A stretch of DNA of 64,000 nucleotides from NCBI RefSeq assembly GCF_008801605.1, contig NZ_VZPJ01000021.1, positions 1 through 64,000 of the forward strand. The letters are read 5' to 3'. Shown here one piece after another: positions 24,857 to 33,200 of the stretch (position 1 is its first letter; each line of letters begins with the position of its first letter). The notes under the pieces are model-generated. The model saw nothing but the letters and a program-made list of their open reading frames with translations, ran no database searches and was not told where the DNA came from. The DNA comes from Pseudomonas brassicacearum subsp. brassicacearum (GTDB lineage Bacteria > Pseudomonadota > Gammaproteobacteria > Pseudomonadales > Pseudomonadaceae). Made by a program: the position numbers and the translations under genes.

Positions 24857-25453
24857 TCAGCAAATAACTTTACCCTCACCATTCACACCCTCGAATAGCA
24901 TTCCTGTGAGCCCCGCTCGCTCCAGCTGAAGCTTCACCTCCTCGCTAACGATCAATGCTCCCAAGTGTTTCTTGACACGAAAAATATGTTTTCCCTGAAC
25001 CTTGGCGGGATCAATAACGAGACTCAGGAAGACGCTGTATTCGCCAGCTCGATCAGGTCGTACGGGGTCATTGACCTCATATTTTTTGAAAGCGGACCGT
25101 GATTCGTCTACGCAATCCAGTTGGGTCTCGACAATCATTACATAGTGACGATCGTGAGCTTGCTCCCCCGCAACCGTCACAGGCTCAAGCACGACATTCA
25201 TATACGGTTCATCAACGTCGGGAATGCCCACCAATGCCTCCCTGGCTTTTTCGCTCAGGACCGGCACAGAGGCATATCCAGCCAAGGAAAAATCCAGGCT
25301 CACACCTTCTTCACGAACCTCAAGGGCGTAGGTACACGGCTCCATGTACTCAGAAGAGGGGTCGATGAAGAGCCAGTTGTTGCAATGTTTGATATCGCCC
25401 AGATACCAGCGCTCAGGAAACTGCACGTCTTCCCGCAATAAGTAATACTTCAT
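24857..25453 (-). CDS. Imm11-like (DUF1629) immunity protein, orphan
   Basis: This 198-aa protein resembles the Imm11/DUF1629 family of polymorphic-toxin immunity proteins: the C-terminal stretch HIFRVKKHLGALIVSEEVKLQ followed by RAGLTGMLFEGV is the family's hallmark, and the N-terminus starts MKYYLLREDV. It begins 17 bp after the YezG-like gene and is the last gene of the array downstream of cdiAI. No toxin remnant separates it from its neighbour. Its DNA is AT-richer than the core genome. No matching toxin is in the window, so it would protect against a toxin made by other cells; this is inference. Confidence 0.7.
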   Translation of the reverse strand: MKYYLLREDVQFPERWYLGDIKHCNNWLFIDPSSEYMEPCTYALEVREEGVSLDFSLAGYASVPVLSEKAREALVGIPDVDEPYMNVVLEPVTVAGEQAHDRHYVMIVETQLDCVDESRSAFKKYEVNDPVRPDRAGEYSVFLSLVIDPAKVQGKHIFRVKKHLGALIVSEEVKLQLERAGLTGMLFEGVNGEGKVIC

Positions 25454-25470
25454 TTCAGCTCAAAAACCAC

Positions 25471-25800
25471 TCAATCATCATAATTGTAATCAATGCTAAT
25501 TTTCATTTTCTCCGCATCCAAGGTAACCGTGCACGAAGACCAGGCTATTCCAGCTTGGCACAAACCATTTCCAATATAATAACTCCGAAGCTCAACCAAC
25601 AATTCTGTCAAATCGCCCACAGCCTTGCTATCTGGATCGAACCAGCTTGAGCGGTTTGCCTTATCAAAATAATCGAATTCATAACTTCCTCCATCGGCCT
25701 CAGCAAAAAGCCTGGCTCTAACTACTATTTTCTGAGCCTCCGACGGACCAGCGTCTAACAAAAGCTGGCCAATTTTTTGATACAGTTCCTGTTCACTCAT
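25471..25800 (-). CDS. YezG/DUF600-like immunity protein, orphan
   Basis: This small acidic 109-aa protein (MSEQELYQKIGQLLLDAGPS… ending KISIDYNYDD) resembles the YezG (DUF600) immunity family in length, the ELYQKIGQ start and the C-terminal beta strand with YNYDD. The ATG overlaps the stop of the toxin-tail fragment as TAATG, the arrangement of a toxin-immunity pair. The family call is from memory of the pattern and moderately sure; the position in an immunity array is strong support for the role. Confidence 0.65.
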   Translation of the reverse strand: MSEQELYQKIGQLLLDAGPSEAQKIVVRARLFAEADGGSYEFDYFDKANRSSWFDPDSKAVGDLTELLVELRSYYIGNGLCQAGIAWSSCTVTLDAEKMKISIDYNYDD

Positions 25801-25961
25801 TAGCTACCACCTTTAGGCGCATTCTTAAAATCAACAATCACAGGACGTACTCCATCGATCGAGTTTCTAACATTGAACCTATCTGGTCTGAGGCTAGTGT
25901 CTGCAATTAAATAAATCCGTCCCCTTCTCTCGTCCCCTTCCCCCCACTCGCACCCTCTATC
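25800..25961 (-). pseudogene. Displaced toxin C-terminal fragment 1
   Basis: The minus-strand frame is open for 53 codons and ends DGVRPVIVDFKNAPKGGS, with its stop overlapping the next ATG (TAATG). There is no start codon of its own. The first 15 or so codons are read through a purine-rich repeat (25905-25945), so homologous toxin sequence is probably only the last 35 or so residues. It is best read as the stump of a CdiA C-terminal toxin left behind with its immunity gene. Confidence 0.7.
25905..25950 (-). repeat. GGGGAC-type short repeat, copy 1
   Basis: On the plus strand AATTAAATAAATCCGTCCCC (25905-25924) is followed by a second C-rich unit (CGTCCCCTTCC). It abuts the 5' edge of toxin fragment 1. 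A close relative lies at 26589-26635. Confidence 0.65.
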
Positions 25962-26046
25962 TCAATTTTAGACCCGCCTGAGTAAATGGGGGGATTACCA
26001 CATACAATACGCAGCCAAGAAGAAAGGTTAACACCGATAAAACAAC

Positions 26047-26063
26047 ACCGGCGCAAGGCCGGT
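26047..26063. other. Small hairpin downstream of the 26082 gene
   Basis: ACCGGC and GCCGGT are separated by GCAAG. There is no T-tract; possibly a weak transcript end between immunity modules. I see nothing else in 25962-26081. Confidence 0.4.
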
Positions 26064-26081
26064 ATTGTGGATAAGCCATGA

Positions 26082-26489
26082 TCAAGCAAACTCTATTTTG
26101 CAATCTGACAAAGGGATTGAGCGGCCATCGGAAATATTCAATTGATCACCTTTGATTTGGGCGAGTAATAGACCAAGGCCAATTGCCCCTGCCTCAATAT
26201 CTTTTCTCCAACCGTCAAGATCACCATGATAGGAGATCGCATGAAAAATAGGTCCCTCGGGCGGTATGACTCTGCACCCCCGATCATTTACCCCTCCACG
26301 AACAGCATTCGGAGGCTCAGAAAAGCAACTAATGTTATTAAATTGTTTCCGTAGTTTGTTTTTCCCGTCATCCGAAAAATAAATAACTTGCTGCCCATCC
26401 ACAACCGTAACACCAGGTACATTTCGAGCGTTCGGTTGCTCAATTTTCCCACCCAAAATTTTTTCTAACGTTTCCCGACCACCACTCAT
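26082..26489 (-). CDS. Small unknown protein, probable orphan immunity protein
   Basis: I do not recognise this 135-aa protein. It begins MSGGRETLEKILGG, has a central Cys/Pro-rich part (ISCFSEPPNAVRGG) and a possible structured block FHAISYHGDLDGWRKDIEAG, and ends SIPLSDCKIEFA. No membrane segment or signal peptide is visible. The start at 26489 has GAGG/GTGAG upstream and lies 8 nt after the stop of a 25-codon toxin-like tail. Its place in the array and AT-rich composition suggest an immunity gene; the role is inferred from context only. Confidence 0.55.
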   Translation of the reverse strand: MSGGRETLEKILGGKIEQPNARNVPGVTVVDGQQVIYFSDDGKNKLRKQFNNISCFSEPPNAVRGGVNDRGCRVIPPEGPIFHAISYHGDLDGWRKDIEAGAIGLGLLLAQIKGDQLNISDGRSIPLSDCKIEFA

Positions 26490-26497
26490 CTCACGCC

Positions 26498-26575
26498 TCA
26501 CTTTGTTGATGGGGCAATTACAAATTTAAAGTTTGTGACGCGCGCATCGGCAAACACTTTTGAGCTAGCAACCGG
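26498..26575 (-). pseudogene. Displaced toxin C-terminal fragment 2
   Basis: This start-less minus-strand frame of 25 codons ends KVFADARVTNFKFVIAPSTK and a TGA 8 nt ahead of the next gene's ATG. A stop lies just upstream of it, followed at once by the GGGGAC-type repeat. Its composition (alternating hydrophobic residues, basic end) and position parallel fragment 1. Being short, it could be chance, but the repeat of the same layout argues against that. Confidence 0.55.
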
Positions 26576-26588
26576 CTAACTCTGTAAA

Positions 26589-26635
26589 AAGGGGACAGAC
26601 TTATTTGGAAACTAGGAATTAAATAATCCGCCCTT
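26589..26635. repeat. GGGGAC-type short repeat, copy 2 (imperfect palindrome)
   Basis: AAGGGGACAGACTTATTT (26589-26606) and AATTAAATAATCCGCCCTT (26617-26635) are imperfect inverse copies of one another. The right arm is almost identical to the repeat at 25905-25926. A further related piece, AAATTTATCCCCTTTCC, follows near 26645. It lies between cdiI and toxin fragment 2. Confidence 0.65.
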
Positions 26636-26680
26636 CCAACAAACAAATTTATCCCCTTTCCTCCTTTCCCTCTTACTCGT

Positions 26681-27295
26681 TCAAGAACGCATCTGTCGCA
26701 GGATCATTAAATGAACTTCCAAGTTACATTTAACCAAATGATCTAGCGAAGCAGTCCCCCCAACAAACAGTGCCGGCTCAAAGCCGTAAAGCTCACTCTC
26801 ATCAAGCGCCCCAAACTTCTCTAGCGCTCGCTCAAATAGAAACTCACCTTGATCATCCTCCAAATCATAACGCTCCTTATCAGACATAGCGAAAAATGTC
26901 TGAAGGGCTAGATCCGGATTTTTGTTAGGCGTTTTCAGTTTACTCATTAACGCGACGATAGACCCCGTCGGACACGAAACAACAATCTTCTGATTGTATT
27001 TTTCACCCCAAGCATAGAGAGTCCCAAACGCGCTCCTCGCAATAACGTGGTAGTTATCTATTTGTGGAAATTCAGTGCCCGCGAGCCACATATCGAGCAG
27101 ATGTTTATAATCATCCGGATTTACCGTCCAGAAAAGGCCATTGGCATATCCGCACCACCCCTCATCCTGCCAATAGTCAAGCAACGCCTCAGGCAGCACC
27201 CCACGATATTTAGCAATTTGGGAGTCAGGCACATGTCGATGAGATGTGGCTTCCCCCATCACGCTGATGAAATACTGGAAATCTTCGTCCCTCAT
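26681..27295 (-). CDS. cdiI: CDI immunity protein, GAD-like/DUF1851 (Tdi1) type
   Basis: This 204-aa cytosolic protein is expected to neutralise the CdiA C-terminal nuclease. The N-terminal part (about residues 20-110) has the GAD-like block LPEALLDYWQDEGWCGYANGLFWTVNP, key motif WQDEGWCGYANG. The C-terminal part (about 130-185, QTFFAMSDKERYD…LFERALEKFGAL…YGFEPALFVGG) matches DUF1851. This two-domain layout is that of Tdi1, the immunity protein of the Ntox15 DNase Tde1. Its ATG overlaps the cdiA stop (ATGA, 27292-27295), as expected for a cognate pair. Its DNA is AT-richer than most of cdiA. Confidence 0.85.
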   Translation of the reverse strand: MRDEDFQYFISVMGEATSHRHVPDSQIAKYRGVLPEALLDYWQDEGWCGYANGLFWTVNPDDYKHLLDMWLAGTEFPQIDNYHVIARSAFGTLYAWGEKYNQKIVVSCPTGSIVALMSKLKTPNKNPDLALQTFFAMSDKERYDLEDDQGEFLFERALEKFGALDESELYGFEPALFVGGTASLDHLVKCNLEVHLMILRQMRS

Positions 27296-30200
27296 CTTGC
27301 CTGTGCTCCTCTGAGTAGCTCTAGCCGGACATTCAATTTAGCGCTGCCAGCACCGGTGGAAATGGCCGTATCTACGGCTTGATCGACAGATGATAAACGA
27401 CTTGACCAGCTAGCACCTATGGATGAGTTCACATTGGTGTCCCCCATCCTTACCGGCGCTGGCGTCGTCCAACCGCCTGCAACCATGTCAGGCTCGTGCA
27501 AGGCTGCAAGACTAGATTTAATTTCCTTGGCGCGATCTTTTGCCATCTGCGTTGCCGTAGAACGATCGACACCTTTATTTATTAAACTTTGTCGAATACT
27601 CTCAGACACTTCTCTCTCGAACTCACGACCTAGACTTCGCTGCATTGAATCAGCTGCGGGATTGCGGCCTTGTTGAATGTAGGCATCCCGTGCAATTTTA
27701 AACTCATCAGCTGTCATGCTATTAATCGCATCCTGCTGAGCTTGCAACTGCTTGTTGTACTCCTTCAAAAATGTTTTCTGCTGATCGGGGGACATTTCTT
27801 TGTAGCGAGGATTATCGTAGGGATTAAAACCGTCTAGCTTCAGCTCATCAAGACGATCAATCACCTTGGTTGGTTGAGTCCCCTTAACACCCGAACTATA
27901 GTCCACGGTGTTTTCAACAACCTTCCCATTAACCGTCGTCGTGCCAGGGCCATACCCCCCCTCAAGCTTCTTGCTATACGCCCCCTCCACGCTGCTCCAG
28001 TTCATCGGCTTACCGGCCGACACTTCAGCTTTGGCAATGTTGGCCATATCGGCCATTTTTTCAAGCTCTTTGGCACCCACCTTGATCCCGGCTTTCGCCA
28101 GCGCCACGCCGCCCTTGGCCGCCGTGCCCACGCCCGTGGCGATGGTGCCGACTTGCCAGACCAGTTCGCCAATATCCTCGCCCAGTTGCACGGCACGTTC
28201 GTCGCCGCCGTGTTCCAGGGCGTCTTCGATACGTGCGATTTTGGCTTTGGCGTCACCGACCATTTCATCGCCTAATCTCTGGCGGGCCTCGGGATCGTCG
28301 ATCAAGGCTTTGATACCTTTGATCCCTTCAACCGGATTAAGGAGAAACTGCGTCAAGCCTTCGACATCGCTCCAACCCGCCTGCGCCAAGCCTTTGCCAA
28401 TGCCGAATCGGGTCAGTACTTCTTGTTTTTGGTAAATGAACGCCCACTTGGCTACAACCTGAGCTTTGCCCGTCAGGTCAGCCGCGCTGTATTCCTTCTC
28501 CGCCTGAACAAGTTGCTGGGTCGCCAGCCAGTTGTTGTCCACCGCTGCCCCGGCCGCGCTGGTGGCGGTGGCCGGGTCGAGCGAGGAACTGGTGGCCGCC
28601 AACCCGGTGACAATGCTGACGATCAGGTTGCGCTTGGCCTCACGCTGGGATTCGCTTTCATCGGGGCTGGCTTCGGAGAACAGGCCGGTGAGCAGGCTCG
28701 ACGCCGCCGCGCCTGCGGCACCGCTGCCACAGCTCTGGCTGCTGGCTGCGGCACCGGCGCAGGCGACGATGCCGTGCAGGGCGGCGTGCAGCGGCGAGCC
28801 TTCGGTGAGTTTGCCGTCCGCCACCAGGTCGCCGATGTAGCCGGCACCTTGCTGCTGCACGTAATTGACCACCAGCCCTTGAACGAAGGCACTGTTGCCG
28901 CCGCTGATATTGCCGCTGGCCGCGCCCACCAGGGCGGTGGTGATCTGCCGGTAGGTACCGCCCGCGCCCCACTTGTCGGCGATGCCGCTGGCTTCGGCGT
29001 TCAGGCGCTGAGCGCTGCCGAGCAGGGCCAGGCGTTCGCTGTCGGTGAGTTTGGCGTTGGGGTCCAGGGCCGCGTTCTGGGCCGCCTCGGCCTGTTTGCG
29101 CTTGAGGTCGACTTCCTTGGCCTTGTTGGCGAGCAAGGTGCTGGCTTCGTTGGCGAACGCCCCGACGATCTCGAAACCGGCACGGATTTCGTCTTCGTCG
29201 AAGATCGGCTTGAGCGTGTTGGTGGTGTCGCGGTCGCTGGAGACATCGCGGTTGAGGCTGGCGATAGTTTGCTCGCCGTTCTTGCCGGTGCGCTTCTGTT
29301 GCTCGGCGTCGTTGCTGATGACGATGGTGCCGCCACTGATGCCGCTGCGGGTGACGCTGCTGGCGTCGTCGCTGGCACTGATGGCGATCGGCATCGTGGC
29401 GCTGAGGTCGTTGTCGTTCTTCGGCAGGTCGGTGCCAGGGGTTTGCGTGCCGCCGCTGGTGGCGTTGCCCTGCTGGTCCTTGCCGACTTCGCGATAGCCG
29501 CCGCCGACGCTGACGGTGCTGGCGTCGTACTCGGCCTTGTTCTTGATGTCGCGACTGGTGAGGCTGGCGGTGACCAGGCGATTCTTGCCGTCCTGCACGG
29601 CCTTGTCGCTGCTGGCGATGACAGCGCCGACCAGGTCGGTGTTGCCACCCACCCGAATGTCGAACCCGTCGTCCCCGGCCTTGATGCCCGATTGCTCGGT
29701 GACGCTGGCGTAATTGGAGTCGATATCGGTGGCACCGAAGCTGCCGCTGGCACCGCTGACCGAACTCATGCCTAAGCAGAACGGCGGAATGCAGAGGCTG
29801 ATGCCAACGCCCAGGCTCTTCTCATCGACCACGTAGGTGTTGGTGTCTTGCAGGCTTTCGATGTTCAGGTCGCCGCCGATATCGGCCAACACCTGTTTGC
29901 CGCTCGCCACCGCGCCTTTGAGGTTGGTGTCACCGCCCGAGGACAGCAACAACTGGTTGCCCGCCTGGACATGGGTATTGGTGTGGGTGAGCCCATCGCC
30001 ATCCGCCTGGCCGCGGCTGCCGGAGGCACCCAGGTCCAGGGTGAAGCCGTTGCGTGCACCGAGGGAAAAGCCGATGCCGATGCTCGCGCTGCTGCCTTTG
30101 CTGTCGGTTTCCTGCTTGTCGATATTGCGCGCGGCGAGCAGGTTGATATCGCCGTCCGCCAGCAGGCTGGCGTTGCGGCCAGCCTTGATATCGCTGCCTT

Positions 30201-33200
30201 GCACGGTGATGTCGCTCGCGGCGCCAGCTCCCGTGGCGCGCAGGCGAACGTCGTTGCCAGCGGTCATGGTCGAGCCAGCCGCGCTGTCGCTGGTGTAGGT
30301 GGTGGTGCTTTCGTTCTTCTTGGTGCCCAGCGACAGGCTGATGTTGATCCCGCCCACCGCGCCCGGGTCCATCGCCACGGCAGTGGCGGCATTGTTGGCG
30401 GCCATCACGGCAGTGGCGGCAGCCAGGGCCTTCATGCGCCCGTCGTCGGTTTTCTCCGACGCCCGTTTCATTTGCTGGGACGTCTGGATCGCACTGATCA
30501 CCGGGTTGGTCACGGTGAGGGTGAACCCGGTCTGCTTGAACAGGGTTTCACGCTCGCGCTCGCGGGTGTTGCGCGCCTCGACGACGTCGATGGTCTGCGC
30601 CGTGACGTCGATGTTGCCTTGTGGCGCCGACACCTGGCTGCCCACCTGACGGTAGCCCTTGCCCGCTTCGATCAACACATCGCCAGCGGTCGAGCCGACG
30701 GTGCTGGCCACGGCCGTGTGCTCGGTGGTGAGGTCCTTGACGCTTTGTTGCTGGCTGCCCAGGGTGACGGCGATGCCACCGCCGCTGAACAGGCCGCTTT
30801 TCTTCACGGACTTGTCGTGGCGTTCGCTGCTGCTGGCGGTGTCGGCTTCGATGTTGACGTTGTTGTCCGCCACCAGCACCGTCTGGGTCGTGGACACCAC
30901 GTTGCTGCCCTTGAGGTTGATGTCGCGACCGGCCTGCACATAGGTCTGCTCGCCGCTCAGGGTGGAGCCTTCGACCGAGGTCTGGCTGATGGTGTCGCGG
31001 GTGGTGGTGGTCTTGCTGGAGAACATCCCGTTGCTGCCCTTGACCTTGTGGGCTTCATCAGCGAACTGGTAGTTCTGGCCGGCGGTCAGGTTGACGTCGC
31101 GCTTGGCCTCGGCAAACACCGCGCCTTGCTCGCTGGTGACATGGGCGGCGCGGGCGTTGAGGTCCTGGCCCGCGCTCAAGCGCACGTCGCCCTGCCCTTG
31201 GACCTGTGAGCCGACTTCGGTCTGGCTGGCGTCCTTGCGCCAGTTGCTGCTGTTCCAGGTCAGCGCTTGCTCGTGGGCTTCGCCGACGGTGGCCAGGTTG
31301 ATGTTCTTGCCCGCCTCCAGCAACGTACTGCCGCCCTTGCCAGCATTGACCACCTGGGCTCCGGTGAGGTTGAGGTCGTTGCCGGCGCTCATCCCCATCG
31401 TGCCCTGGGCACCGCTGACGAACAGCCCGGCCACCCGCGACAGGTTGGTGCGGGTGCCTTGGGCACTGCTGCTGTCCCGGCTGCTAGAGATGACGTTGAT
31501 GTCCTGCCCGGCCTTGACCGACAGGCTGTCCACGGCACCGATCAGGCCGCCGAGGTTGTTGAGGTTTTCCCGCGCGGCGAGCGATACCTTGTCGGCCTGG
31601 ATGCGCCCACCGAGGTTCTCGATGTTCTGCGCGGTGATCGCCATGACACTGCGCCCGGCCAGGCTGCCACTGTTGACCAGGTCGCCGGCGATGTTCAGGT
31701 TCAACTGCTGCCCGGCAATCAGGGCACCGGAGCCGTTGAGGTCGCCTTCCTGGACCCGTACGTACACCTGCGGCACCAGCACGTTGCGGGTGTCACCATT
31801 GGCGAGGGTGACTTGCTTCTGCACCAGCCAGACGATGTCACTGGTCAACTGAGCCATCTGCTCGGAGGTCAGGGCCACGCCGGGCACCAGTTGCCATTGG
31901 CTGGCGACGGTCACGGCGTTGTCGATCAGGGCACGATATTGCGCTTCGTCATTGGCGTAGCCGTCAAGGAAACGTCGGCCGGTGAGTTGCGCGATCTGTT
32001 CACGAATCAATTTCTGTTCGTAGAAGCCGTCGCCCAAACGTTGTTGCGTCAGGGCTGGGTCGACTTGCAAGCGCTGCAACATGTAGTCCGACGACAGCCA
32101 GGTGCGATAGCTGGCAAAACGCGGGTCGGTTTCGATCAGGTAGCTGCTGGTGTTCTGCGGATTGGTGGTGAACAGGCTGTTGTTCGGCAAGGCCAGGGAT
32201 GGCCCGCCACTGCGAATCTGCTCGGCCACGCCCTTGTTGTTGAGGGTGGTCTGGGCCGCGACCTGAACGATAGGCGCCACTTGATAGGTTCTGCCGACCG
32301 GGGCGCTGACCGTGCCCGTGGCGGCTATCTGCTCGCCGACGCCCTGTGTGGCGCGGGCGCTGATCTGGGTGCCGGTACCGTTGCCGGCGGCGTTCTGGGC
32401 GAACACGGTCGGCTGCAGGGTGATGTCCTGGATCAAGGGGGCTGGCGTGTAGGCCGTGACGGCCGTTCCCTGACGGTCCCGGCCCTTGCGCTGGATGCGA
32501 TAGAAATTGCTGACGGTGCCGCTGTCGGTAGTGGTGCGCTGGCCGGTCAGTTCGGTGTTGGTCAGGCTGGTAATGTTGGCCTGCAACAACCCACCGGCAA
32601 TGATGCGGCTCTTGTCGTTGAGCACATCCCCTGCGTTGATCTGCATCGTCCCACCAGACAGGATCTGCGCCGGTGCCGAGGTGGCGATCTGGGTCTCCTG
32701 CACCACGCGGGTGTAGTCGTAGCGGTTCCAGTTGTCTTTGCGCCCCTCTGGGGTGGTCAGGTGAAGGACCTCGTCGTTGTTCACGGAGATCTGGTCGCCC
32801 TGGTAGCGGTTCGGCGAACCGCTGAGCTGGAAGTCCTGCAAGGCGGTGCGGCTGACTTCCACTTGCTGAGTGCTGAAATGTTCGTTGGTGTTGCGCACGT
32901 TTTGCACATCGAGCGACAGGTTGCCGAGGGCTTCGATGGTCGCACTGGCGTTGGTCAGCAGTTGAGCACGGTCCTGGGCCTTGTCAGTCGCACTCAGCGC
33001 ACCACCGATGGCGAGGTCCCCGGCACTGAAGATCAGCGCCTGCTCGCGGTTATCCAGGGTGCCGGTACCAATGTCCAGCGACTCACGGGCGGCGATGGTC
33101 GCGGCGCTGCCGTTCTCATCACGGTTGCTCAGCGCCGAAGTGGCGATCGCCAGTCGATCACCGTACAGACGTCCGGTGCCCAGGTTGTTGAGCGACAGCG

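Noticed and set aside
25907..26089. 60-codon minus-strand frame overlapping the module gap
   Set aside because: It reads through the GGGGAC repeat in a different frame from the toxin tail, lacks a ribosome-binding site and shows no family features.
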